From DASXBJ01 sp036491755 (lineage in GTDB: Bacteria; Chloroflexota; Dormibacteria; Dormibacterales; Dormibacteraceae), in the NCBI GenBank assembly GCA_036491755.1, contig DASXBJ010000007.1:1-16739 (forward strand): 16,739 nucleotides of DNA, in the 5' to 3' direction. Under the pieces are notes generated by a model. That model made no database searches. It had not been told where the DNA came from and saw only the letters and a program-made list of their open reading frames with translations. Shown here piece after piece: positions 1-5,675 of the stretch; the stretch's first letter is position 1, and the number at the start of each line of letters is the position of its first letter. The translations under genes were made by a program, and so were the position numbers.

Positions 1-455
1 GTGTGCACCGCGCGATCCTGCAGCGTGCGGATCAGCTCGAGCCCGGTGCGGTCGCCGATGTGCGCGAGGCGCGGATACGTGTGCGCGCCGAACGGCCTCT
101 GGTGGATGCGGCCCTGCCACGTGCGGTCGAAGACGGCGCCCCAGCGCTCGAGCTCCAGGACCCGCTCGGGCGACTCACGCGCGTGCAGCTCGGCCATCCG
201 CCAGTCGTTGACGAGCTTGCCGCCCTTCATCGTGTCGGCGAAGTGGACCTCCCATGAGTCCTGGTAGGCCACGTTGTGCATCGCGGCGGCCACGCCGCCC
301 TCGGCCATGACCGTGTGGGCCTTGCCGAGAAGCGATTTGCACACGACGAGCACCCGCAGGCCCTCGGCCGCCGCGGCAATTGCCCCGCGCAGCCCCGCTC
401 CCCCGGCGCCCAGGACCAGGACGTCCGTCTCCACGGTCTCGTAGCTCGGGGTCAT
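1..455 (-). CDS. sdhA: Succinate dehydrogenase/fumarate reductase flavoprotein subunit, N-terminal part (runs off left edge)
   Basis: About 151 residues are visible from an ATG at 455; the rest lies beyond the window. The N-terminus has the dinucleotide-binding motif GAGGAG (residues 16-21) after a short beta strand (TDVLVLG), as in the FAD-binding fold of SdhA/FrdA. KAHTVMAEGGVAAA follows; His47 matches the histidine that carries covalent FAD in this family. The subunit oxidises succinate, or reduces fumarate, on the cytoplasmic face of the membrane and passes electrons to an iron-sulfur subunit, presumably encoded further left. The start codon overlaps the stop of the upstream membrane anchor gene by four bases (ATGA), so the two are probably translationally coupled. 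L-aspartate oxidase is a related flavoprotein, but the membrane anchor neighbour favours SdhA/FrdA. Direction of catalysis cannot be told from sequence. Confidence 0.88.
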   Translation of the reverse strand, partial: MTPSYETVETDVLVLGAGGAGLRGAIAAAAEGLRVLVVCKSLLGKAHTVMAEGGVAAAMHNVAYQDSWEVHFADTMKGGKLVNDWRMAELHARESPERVLELERWGAVFDRTWQGRIHQRPFGAHTYPRLAHIGDRTGLELIRTLQDRAVH

Positions 456-1213
456 GAGATCCAGCGAGGGTCGCGCAGCACCCCCGCGAGCAGGAGGCGG
501 ATGTAGATGTCCGTGCCGGCGACCGAGACCAGGCTTGCCCAGGCCCAACGGTCATGCCGGATGTTCAGGACCGTGACGCCCTTCCACAACCGGAATCGCG
601 CTCGCGCCGCCAGTGAGCACGAAAAGCAGTTCAACTCGCCGCCGGCCAGGTGACGAAACGCATGACAGCCGAACGTGTACCCGGAAAGCAGCAGCACGTT
701 GGCCAGCATCAACACGCTGCCGAGGCCGAACCCGAACCGTCCGCCGAAGTTGAACGCGACCACCGCGTCAAACCACAGGAACGCGACCTGGACGACCGTG
801 GCGTAGAAGGCGAAGCGATGGAGGTTGTTGAGGACCCACGGGAACGCCGTCTCGCCGCGGTAGCGGCCGCGGCGCGGCTCTGGCACGGCGCACGAGCGGG
901 GATGCCAGAAGAATGATCGGAAGTAGGCCTTGCGGTAGTAGTAGCAGGTGAGGCGGAATGCCAGGGGAGCCCACGCCACCCAGACGCCCGGCGGGATGGG
1001 GCCAACTCTGATCAGCGGCGAATAGAAGGGGCTGAGGTAAGGGGCGAAATAGCCCTCGTGCTGGAAAAAGACCACCCAGACGGCAAAGAGGCCGAAAAGG
1101 CTGAGGGCGGTGACGACGAACGCCGGGTAGAGCCAGTTGGGCAGGGAGCTGTACGGGTTGTCGGCCGATGTGTCCGGAGCGGCTGGGCGAGCGGTCGACG
1201 GAGAGAAATCCAC
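452..1213 (-). CDS. Single-chain membrane anchor of a succinate dehydrogenase-type complex (SdhC-like)
   Basis: A 253-residue polytopic protein with about five hydrophobic segments (roughly 29-51, 75-93, 126-153, 161-188, 223-246). It is much longer than a usual SdhC or SdhD (about 110-130 residues each), so it may do the work of both. Candidate heme-ligand histidines lie in or near helices: His132 (NNLHRFAFY), His184 and His188 (GCHAFRHLAGG). Cys196 and Cys199 form a CxxC (NCFSC) in a loop, and a basic, Tyr-rich stretch (TCYYYRKAYFRSFF) follows TM2. From memory, similar proteins occur beside sdhA in Actinobacteria; I cannot confirm this here. I prefer the GTG at 1213, because AGGG sits at a workable distance; a TTG at 1219 is also open but lies almost on that AGGG. 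The gene couples to sdhA through a 4-base overlap. Role by context: quinone-reactive anchor. Confidence 0.75.
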   Translation of the reverse strand: MDFSPSTARPAAPDTSADNPYSSLPNWLYPAFVVTALSLFGLFAVWVVFFQHEGYFAPYLSPFYSPLIRVGPIPPGVWVAWAPLAFRLTCYYYRKAYFRSFFWHPRSCAVPEPRRGRYRGETAFPWVLNNLHRFAFYATVVQVAFLWFDAVVAFNFGGRFGFGLGSVLMLANVLLLSGYTFGCHAFRHLAGGELNCFSCSLAARARFRLWKGVTVLNIRHDRWAWASLVSVAGTDIYIRLLLAGVLRDPRWIS

Positions 1214-1227
1214 CTGCAATCCCTATC

Positions 1228-1256
1228 TAACTACGCCGGCAGGGACGACGTGGCAA
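1228..1256 (-). promoter_or_regulatory. Weak candidate promoter for the succinate dehydrogenase genes
   Basis: On the minus strand TTGCCA (1251-1256) and TAGTTA (1228-1233) are separated by 17 bases and lie just upstream of the anchor gene. The -35 matches well, but the -10 matches the consensus only at its first two bases. It overlaps the tail of the upstream terminator-like hairpin. Supported only by pattern and position. Confidence 0.25.
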
Positions 1257-1260
1257 GAGA

Positions 1261-1290
1261 AAGCTCCGATGGGCGTTCCCATCGGAGCTT
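1261..1290 (-). terminator. Perfect 13-bp hairpin, likely terminator of the 1307-1960 gene
   Basis: AAGCTCCGATGGG (1261-1273) and CCCATCGGAGCTT (1278-1290) are exact reverse complements around a four-base loop. Read on the minus strand the hairpin begins 17 bases after the stop codon at 1307 and is followed by a pyrimidine-rich, T-containing tail (CTTTCTCTTG). This fits an intrinsic terminator separating the two-TM membrane protein gene from the succinate dehydrogenase genes. The T-run is imperfect, so efficiency is uncertain. Confidence 0.7.
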
Positions 1291-1306
1291 GCCGTCCGAT
1301 CGACTG

Positions 1307-1960
1307 TCATGCAGGCGCGCTGATCCGAGGAGCAACAGCAACCTTCGGCGTGACTTTGAATGTCTCCGTCTTACGGGCTGCGATGAAGAGCTCGAAGACC
1401 AGGGCGCTCAACATTCCGAGGGCCGCGATCAGAAGCCCGATCCCGGCGTAGGCGACGTCTGTGCCCATGGTCCACCAGCCCCACGAGTTGAGAAGCGTCG
1501 CGCGGAGCATCTCACCGTTGAGCAAGGTGTCTTTCTGGCCCGCGATGGTGGCCAGCTTGGCCTGCAGCACTGCGTACTGGGGGTCGGTCTTTGGGGTGGT
1601 CGCCAGCTGCGCCTGAACCGGAGCCGACAGCGTGCTCATCTGGGAATAGGTCAGTCCGCCTGCCACGCCAGCGAGGTGCTTGCCGATGAAATCGTTCGCG
1701 TAGATCTTGGCCTGGTCACCGGTCGTGACCTGCTTGCCTGCCTGGTCGCGAATCTCCTGCGGAAATTCCGCGGGGTCGAGCGCTCCGCCGGCCTTGATCT
1801 CGCTTGCCGGCGGGAACGAGATCTGCTGCGCGGTCAGCTCGGTCCGCACCGTGTTCGTCACGAAGTTGCCCTCGTAGAACGCGAAGCCTGCCGCTGCCGC
1901 TAGAACTATGACCATCGCCGACTGAAGGCTGATGATCCGCCACCTGATCGCCGTGTTCAT
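1307..1960 (-). CDS. Two-TM conserved membrane protein (family often mislabelled LigA)
   Basis: 217 residues. The ATG at 1960 is chosen because AGGAGG lies seven bases upstream; the frame stays open further but the extension looks non-coding. TM1 is at about 12-30 and TM2 at about 168-192; between them is a roughly 135-residue segment predicted outside the membrane, then a short basic tail. Notable motifs are KIYANDFIGKHLAGVAGG (85-102), TYSQMS (104-109) and LRATLLNSWGWWTMGT (152-167). From memory, actinobacterial proteins with a similar YADHYIAVHL-like region and an LRxxLLNxxGWWTxG motif are often named aromatic ring-opening dioxygenase LigA; nothing here looks like a dioxygenase, so that name should not be carried over. 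Function unknown. It is divergent from the cytochrome b genes across a 364-base gap, which could mean shared control, and has its own terminator-like hairpin. Confidence 0.8.
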   Translation of the reverse strand: MNTAIRWRIISLQSAMVIVLAAAAGFAFYEGNFVTNTVRTELTAQQISFPPASEIKAGGALDPAEFPQEIRDQAGKQVTTGDQAKIYANDFIGKHLAGVAGGLTYSQMSTLSAPVQAQLATTPKTDPQYAVLQAKLATIAGQKDTLLNGEMLRATLLNSWGWWTMGTDVAYAGIGLLIAALGMLSALVFELFIAARKTETFKVTPKVAVAPRISAPA

Positions 1961-1979
1961 GTCACTTCCTCCTGAAGTT

Positions 1980-1993
1980 CTCCCGGTCGGGAG
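1980..1993. repeat. Short dyad CTCCCGGTCGGGAG upstream of the two-TM protein gene
   Basis: Six-base arms around a GT centre, 20-33 bases ahead of the start codon at 1960 and just upstream of its ribosome site. It could be a small operator or a hairpin in the 5' leader. Dyads this short arise by chance in GC-rich DNA, so confidence is low. Confidence 0.25.
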
Positions 1994-2225
1994 TATCGGA
2001 TTGAGCTTGGGGACGGCTCGTGACTCCAGTAGAGGCGCCGGCCGGGAGTCCAACGACTGCCATTCGGCCCGTTGCGACGGGTCAATGGACCTGCTCCGTC
2101 AGGACCTATGGCGCTCATCGGCAAGCGGCAGCTGTCGATCCAGTTTGCCGGCCGCTTGGCGGAGGGGCCGGACGGCCCGCACAGGAAGGGACTTACGACC
2201 CTGATTCACCCCAGACTGCCGAGCT

Positions 2226-2231
2226 GATAAT
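2226..2231 (+). promoter_or_regulatory. Candidate -10 element for the cytochrome b operon
   Basis: GATAAT matches five of six bases of TATAAT and is preceded by T. It lies about 95 bases before the first start codon of the operon. No good -35 is present 16-18 bases upstream, so this is a position-based suggestion only. Confidence 0.3.
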
Positions 2232-2324
2232 CCGTCATAGCCGCTCGGGTGTTGCGGAGTATGTTCCGTACGCAGGGCGAATGTGGCCTGAAGCGCGCAA
2301 TTCATATCGAGGAGAAGGCGACCG

Positions 2325-2474
2325 ATGGATTCACCGGCAACATACTTCCACTGGGGTTTCATCCTCATCTCGGTGCCGAACCTCCTGGTTGTCATCGGCA
2401 TGATTGTCCTGTTCGGCATCGCGCTCGTGGCCCCCTTCCCGCACGGAGGTGAAAGCGAAGATGGACGCAACTAG
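2325..2474 (+). CDS. 49-residue single-TM protein, probable small subunit of the cytochrome b complex
   Basis: An ATG at 2325 sits behind GAGGAGAAGG with a good spacing, and the frame closes with TAG at 2472. The product starts MDSPATYFHWGF, has one strongly hydrophobic segment at about 12-36 (including SVPNLLVVIGMIVLFGIAL), and ends with a polar tail after APFPHGG. The last 14 bases overlap the start of the cytochrome b gene in another frame, so the two should be translationally coupled. Size, one-TM topology and position recall accessory subunits such as PetG/PetL/PetN of b6f or CydX of cytochrome bd; I do not recognise it as one of those. It is easily missed by gene callers because of its length and overlap. 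It could act in assembly rather than in the mature complex. Confidence 0.75.
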   Translation: MDSPATYFHWGFILISVPNLLVVIGMIVLFGIALVAPFPHGGESEDGRN

Positions 2475-3114
2475 TCCCGCCGCGGGCACGCCCGCAACCC
2501 CTGCCAAACCGTCGAGCTGGACGCTTCGCGTCAGGCAGGCTCTCGACAGCCACCTTCCAATGGATCATCTGCTGCCCGACCGCCAGCCCTACTACGTCGG
2601 CTCGTGGGTCTACGTCTTTGGGGTGGTGACGATCGCGGCCCTCGTATGGGTCATCGCAAGCGGGGTGATCCTGTCCTTCATGGGCCCACAGTGGTGGCAC
2701 GACTCCGGTCTCGGACACTTTGTCAACAGCGTTCATTTCTGGTCCGTGCAGCTGTTCTTTCTCTTCATGGTTCTGCACCTTTGGGGGCAGTACTTCATGG
2801 CGGGCTGGCGACACGGCCGTGCCGCGACCTGGATGATCGGCGTGGTCATCTTCGGCACCAGCATCCTGACCGCTTTCACGGGCTACCTGGCGCAGCAGAA
2901 CTTCGCTTCCCAGTTCGTTGCCATCAACGCCAAGGACGCGATGAACGGGGCCGGAGTCGGCGCCTTCTTCAACGTCCTCAACTTCGGCCAGATGTACGGG
3001 TTGCACATCATGCTTCTCCCCGTAGGCGTGACCGCTCTCGTGGTCATGCACCTGGTCATGGTTCGCGCTCGGGGTGTCGTCAAACCGATTGACGCCGAAG
3101 GAGCTCCATCATGA
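2461..3114 (+). CDS. Cytochrome b N-terminal (b6-type) di-heme membrane subunit
   Basis: 217 residues. The ATG at 2461 is chosen over an upstream in-frame start because GGAGGTGAAAG precedes it. After a Pro/Ala-rich cytoplasmic start come four TM helices (about 49-73, 90-112, 124-144, 178-203). Heme ligands fit the family: His92/His106 in helix B (HX13H) and His182/His197 in helix D (HX14H, the spacing of cytochrome b6 rather than of bc1 cytochrome b). There is no cysteine in the protein, so the covalent heme of plastid b6 is absent. The usual Qo-side fingerprint GYxLPWxQ reads GYLAQQNFASQF here, losing the Pro-Trp pair. Probable role: transmembrane electron transfer with quinol. It overlaps the 49-residue gene at its start and the 329-residue partner by ATGA at its end. 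No Rieske or cytochrome c gene is visible, so the redox partner is unknown. Confidence 0.88.
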   Translation: MDATSPAAGTPATPAKPSSWTLRVRQALDSHLPMDHLLPDRQPYYVGSWVYVFGVVTIAALVWVIASGVILSFMGPQWWHDSGLGHFVNSVHFWSVQLFFLFMVLHLWGQYFMAGWRHGRAATWMIGVVIFGTSILTAFTGYLAQQNFASQFVAINAKDAMNGAGVGAFFNVLNFGQMYGLHIMLLPVGVTALVVMHLVMVRARGVVKPIDAEGAPS

Positions 3115-4100
3115 AGTTGAAGTCGATGGGCGCCACCCAGGAGGAGTACTACCGCGGCGTCCGCATGGTGCCGTACGACCTGGTCAAGGAGCTGGTATTG
3201 GCCCTGGCCGGCGTTGGAGTGCTGGCGCTCCTCGCGGCCGCCGTCTTCTCGTCACCAGACGTGGCCCCGGTGACGATCGCCGCCTGGGCGCAGGGAGATC
3301 CTGTCGATTTCGTGACCACGGCCACCAACGAGCTTGCCGGCACAACGGTGAGCGCTGCATACGGCCACCCGTATAACGAGAATGGACCGGGCCAGAGCTG
3401 GGGGCCAATCGCACCGCAGAGCTGGTTTGGCGCGCGCATACCCGTCGACTCGGCCAACACGTTCGTCATCCAGCCCCTGCAGCGTGCCGCCTTCAGCAAC
3501 ACCGATCTGGGTTCGGCGCTGAGCACATGGCAGGCAGGAACCCCTGACCAGCAGAGCAAATGGCTGGCCGCGTACACGACAGCCCTCGGCAAGGCCACCG
3601 TGGTGGGCGGCAAGGTGTCAGTGGCTGACGGTGACTACGGGCCGCTCACAGTGATGATGGCGAACCTGCTGGGCGTCGCCCAATCGGGCGGACTTGACGG
3701 CCTCCTCCTCATCAACGGCCGGTTCTACCAGACCGACTACACGCAAGCGTTGCTCTTTATGGGAGACGGAACCTTTCTCTCCGGCATGGCCCAGCAGTGG
3801 AACCTCACCGGGAGCCAGTGGGGAATGATGAACGAGACCGGCCTGTATCCCGGCCAGACGTGGTTGTGGCTGTACACCATGTGGTATCAGGTGTTCCCCT
3901 TCAACAGCACGACGGGCTTCCTCGGTCTGAGCGGGGCGAACGCCGACCTCGGGATCATCATCCTGATGACTCTTTTGACAGTCGCCCTGGCCCTGGTTCC
4001 GCTGCTCCCGATTCTTCGTGACATCCCGCGGTGGGTGCCGATTCACCGCCTGATCTGGCGCCACTACTACGTGACGTCGCGAGTCCGCGCCAAGGCCTGA
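3111..4100 (+). CDS. Cytochrome b partner subunit: remodelled C-terminal-half-like protein with large extracytoplasmic insertion
   Basis: 329 residues, starting at an ATG overlapping the cytochrome b stop (ATGA) with AAGGAG eight bases upstream. TM1 is at about 26-47. The segment around it (VPYDLVKE, then SSPDVAPV and QGDPVDF at 61-67) recalls the first helix and the DP-containing loop of the cytochrome b C-terminal half/subunit IV. A polar region of about 180 residues (about 65-245) follows, predicted outside the membrane. The end has a Trp/Tyr-rich segment (TWLWLYTMWYQVFPF, 250-264), a long hydrophobic helix (about 280-302) and a basic His/Arg-rich tail. The canonical PEWY quinol-site motif is absent; the WLWLYTMWYQ segment occupies the place where it would be expected. 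There is no cysteine, so it carries no c-type heme and no cysteine-ligated FeS cluster. The subunit IV relationship is inference from topology and faint motifs. The last gene of the operon, followed by a GC-rich hairpin. Confidence 0.72.
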   Translation: MKLKSMGATQEEYYRGVRMVPYDLVKELVLALAGVGVLALLAAAVFSSPDVAPVTIAAWAQGDPVDFVTTATNELAGTTVSAAYGHPYNENGPGQSWGPIAPQSWFGARIPVDSANTFVIQPLQRAAFSNTDLGSALSTWQAGTPDQQSKWLAAYTTALGKATVVGGKVSVADGDYGPLTVMMANLLGVAQSGGLDGLLLINGRFYQTDYTQALLFMGDGTFLSGMAQQWNLTGSQWGMMNETGLYPGQTWLWLYTMWYQVFPFNSTTGFLGLSGANADLGIIILMTLLTVALALVPLLPILRDIPRWVPIHRLIWRHYYVTSRVRAKA

Positions 4101-4116
4101 TCGCTGGTCCAGAGCC

Positions 4117-4142
4117 GCCCGGAGCTCTCGCGAGCTCCGGGC
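4117..4142. terminator. GC-rich hairpin after the cytochrome b operon
   Basis: GCCCGGAGCTC (4117-4127) and GAGCTCCGGGC (4132-4142) are perfect reverse complements around a TCGC loop. It lies 16 bases after the stop at 4100, between converging genes. No T-run follows on either strand, so it may terminate weakly, stabilise a 3' end or act in both directions. Confidence 0.5.
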
Positions 4143-4158
4143 AGCGGGGCACGCGCCG

Positions 4159-4184
4159 GCCGCACGGTCGACTAGCCGTGCGGC
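4159..4184. terminator. Second hairpin, spanning the stop codon of the cupin gene
   Basis: GCCGCACGG (4159-4167) pairs with CCGTGCGGC (4176-4184) around an eight-base loop that contains the cupin stop codon (4172-4174). With the hairpin at 4117-4142 it forms a tandem pair in the convergent gap. No T-run is seen. Confidence 0.35.
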
Positions 4185-4492
4185 GGAGCCCAGAAGACCA
4201 GCACCCGCAGGTCCTCCTCGATGTCTCGGAAACTATGCTCGACCCCTGCGCCCACGAACACCAGGCTGCCTGACTTCACGTTTCGCTCCTCTCCTGCGAC
4301 GAAGATGGTCGCCCTGCCGCTGATCACGTAGTACACCTCGTCCTCGCCGTGCGGCCTCTGTCTGTCGATCGCGTTCCGCGGCCAGATCGCAAGCCCCACG
4401 CTCAGCTTCTCGGAGGCCAGGAAGTCGACGTAGCCATGTCCGTCAGCCTCCTTTGGCTGCGGGTCGAGCTCCGGGATCTCGTGAGCTTCCAT
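4172..4492 (-). CDS. Small single-domain cupin protein
   Basis: 106 residues, a typical size for a one-domain cupin. The ATG at 4492 is preceded by AGGAGG at a good distance. Cupin motif 1 is visible as PHGEDEVYYVISGRATI (47-63), with His48 and Glu52 in metal-ligand positions; the first histidine of the usual HxH pair is an arginine (Arg46). Motif 2 is GSLVFVGAGVEHSFRD (75-90), with His86. Three possible ligands remain instead of four, so metal binding is plausible but not certain. Cytosolic, with no signal peptide. The substrate cannot be read from sequence: small cupins range from sugar isomerases and dioxygenases to plain ligand-binding proteins. It is divergent from osmC across a 120-base gap, where shared oxidative-stress control is possible. 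Confidence 0.88.
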   Translation of the reverse strand: MEAHEIPELDPQPKEADGHGYVDFLASEKLSVGLAIWPRNAIDRQRPHGEDEVYYVISGRATIFVAGEERNVKSGSLVFVGAGVEHSFRDIEEDLRVLVFWAPPHG

Positions 4493-4612
4493 TCAAGTCC
4501 TCCTGCGCGTGGATGGGCCAGGACAGTTGCGCCGTGCGGCGGGAGCCGGCGCCTGACATAGTTGAACACGCAACGTCTCGGGCTCATTCACACGGCTGAT
4601 GGAGGTGGACCA
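4493..4612. other. Divergent promoter region between cupin and osmC
   Basis: 120 bases with no gene. It holds the two ribosome sites (minus AGGAGG near 4500; plus GGAGGTG at about 4601-4607). A CATAGT hexamer at 4557-4562 matches four of six -10 bases but has no -35 at the right spacing. No clear dyad for a known redox regulator was found. Confidence 0.4.
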
Positions 4613-5044
4613 ATGGCGGCGATTAGCAAGGCTGACGCGGTGTGGGAAGGCGACCTGATGAGCGGTTCGGGCAGGGTCAAGGTGGCGAGTGGGGCTCTCA
4701 GCGAGTTCCCGGTGTCGTGGGCCAGCCGCGCCGAGAGTCAGGCGGGCAAGACGAGCCCTGAAGAGCTGCTCGCGGCAGCTCACGCTGCGTGCTACTCGAT
4801 GGCCTTCTCGAACGGCCTGAGCAAGGCCGGACACAAGGTCGAGCGGTTGAACACCCGCGCCGAGGTGGAGTTCGTGCCCGGCACCGGCATCACCTCGGTC
4901 ACGATCACTGTGCTCGGGATCGTCGACAACATCAACAACGAAGAGTTCCAGAAGCAGGCCGAGGCGGCAAAGGAAGGCTGTCCGGTGTCGAAAGCCCTCC
5001 ACGGCAACGTCACGCTCAAGCTGAACGCCCAGCTGGAGCACTGA
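4613..5044 (+). CDS. osmC: OsmC-type peroxiredoxin
   Basis: 143 residues, the same length as Escherichia coli OsmC, which it resembles throughout. The ATG at 4613 is preceded by GGAGGTG at five bases, so the open extension upstream is not used. It reduces organic hydroperoxides and related oxidants with paired cysteines in the cytosol. Peroxidatic Cys60 lies in AAHAACYSMAFS and resolving Cys123 in EGCPVSKAL. Arg39 (SRAES) and Glu50 (SPEELLAAAH) fit the residues that activate the first cysteine. The N-terminal WEGDLMSGSG matches the OsmC rather than the Ohr branch. The neighbouring cupin and the nearby msrA suggest an oxidative-damage theme, though no shared operon is seen. Confidence 0.95.
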   Translation: MAAISKADAVWEGDLMSGSGRVKVASGALSEFPVSWASRAESQAGKTSPEELLAAAHAACYSMAFSNGLSKAGHKVERLNTRAEVEFVPGTGITSVTITVLGIVDNINNEEFQKQAEAAKEGCPVSKALHGNVTLKLNAQLEH

Positions 5045-5065
5045 ACGCCGGCCTGGTAAGCCTGG

Positions 5066-5593
5066 TCAGCGCTTGGCGAGACCCGCGACCGCGGGGAAGT
5101 CGACCACCCCCAGGAGGCGCAGCTCGCGCAGCTGCGCGTTGAGCCACTTGCGCGGGTCGTTGATCGGCTTGCCGCCATCGAGGCAATCCCAGCAGCGCCC
5201 GCTCAGGTCGCGCGCCACGAGCAGCAGGCATCGCGGCTGGTTTGATCGCTGCCACGCCTTCATCGCGGGCTGGAGCTGGATCCTTCGGGGAGCGGACTTC
5301 TCGGGCAGCGTCAGCTCCCCGGCGTAAAGGTCCTCGGCCGCCTGGACGATGATCCCGCCGGCCGAGATCATCCCGCCCACGTTTTCGACGTCCACCTCCA
5401 GCGCCTGGCCGGACGCCGGTGGACCGGGGAAGCTGAGGTGGGGGACAGGCTTGGTCGAAGCCTCCCAGCGGGCGTCGGCCAGCTTGATCGCGCGCCGCGA
5501 CGCGCGATCGGCCCGGGTGGCAAAGACAGCCGCCCACAGGGCGAGCACGGCGGTGACCACCGCCAGGGCTACCACAATCTGAGTTGAGCTCAC
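5066..5593 (-). CDS. Hypothetical protein with one N-terminal TM helix
   Basis: 175 residues from a GTG at 5593 that has AGGGGAA five bases upstream. A hydrophobic helix at about 5-27 is followed by a basic stretch (TRADRASRRAIK), so the remainder is probably cytoplasmic. The soluble part contains VDVENVGGMISAGGIIVQ (67-84), the kind of Asn-Val-Gly turn seen in small beta domains that begin after a membrane anchor, then RCLLLVARDLSGRCWDCLDGG with a CWDC pair (Cys134, Cys137) and Cys122. The C-terminal part is helical and basic. I do not recognise the family and assign no function. It converges on osmC with a 21-base gap and is divergent from the lipoprotein gene. Confidence 0.7.
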   Translation of the reverse strand: MSSTQIVVALAVVTAVLALWAAVFATRADRASRRAIKLADARWEASTKPVPHLSFPGPPASGQALEVDVENVGGMISAGGIIVQAAEDLYAGELTLPEKSAPRRIQLQPAMKAWQRSNQPRCLLLVARDLSGRCWDCLDGGKPINDPRKWLNAQLRELRLLGVVDFPAVAGLAKR

Positions 5594-5660
5594 CGGTTCC
5601 CCTGCTTGACGCGAGTTGGACCGCGATCTGGCGGTGAGAGCGTAACGCGCGCGATATGGG

Positions 5661-5666
5661 TACGTT
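5661..5666 (+). promoter_or_regulatory. Candidate -10 (TACGTT) for the lipoprotein gene, near-leaderless
   Basis: A TANNNT hexamer ends nine bases before the GTG at 5676, and no Shine-Dalgarno sequence is present. Together with the cases at 6869 and 9584 it suggests a leaderless transcript. The match is weak (three of six) and no -35 is evident. Confidence 0.3.
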
Positions 5667-5675
5667 CAAACCGGC

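Larger units (their letters stand above)
1961..2324. other. Divergent intergenic region (364 bp) between the two-TM protein and the cytochrome b operon
   Basis: No convincing gene is seen here. It should hold the promoters of both flanking units. Contents: the minus-strand AGGAGG ribosome site (about 1968-1973); a 6-bp dyad CTCCCG-GT-CGGGAG at 1980-1993; a second inverted pair GACTCC/GGAGTC at 2022-2027 and 2045-2050; a plus-strand GATAAT at 2226-2231; a TATGTT at 2260-2265; and the GAGGAGAAGG ribosome site at about 2309-2318. If transcription starts after GATAAT, the leader is about 85-90 bases. No riboswitch class was recognised. Confidence 0.5.

Noticed and set aside
1058..1903. A 281-residue open frame on the plus strand
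   Set aside because: It runs antisense through the anchor gene and the two-TM gene, has low-complexity charged composition and crosses a terminator hairpin. A GC-rich shadow frame.
2099..2470. A 123-residue minus-strand frame across the divergent region and the 49-residue gene
   Set aside because: No ribosome site, no motif, and it conflicts with the well-formed start of the cytochrome b operon.
5051..5066. Direct repeat GCCTGGT in the gap between osmC and the TM hypothetical
   Set aside because: Two seven-base copies nine bases apart in a 21-base gap; too short to support an attachment or insertion site.
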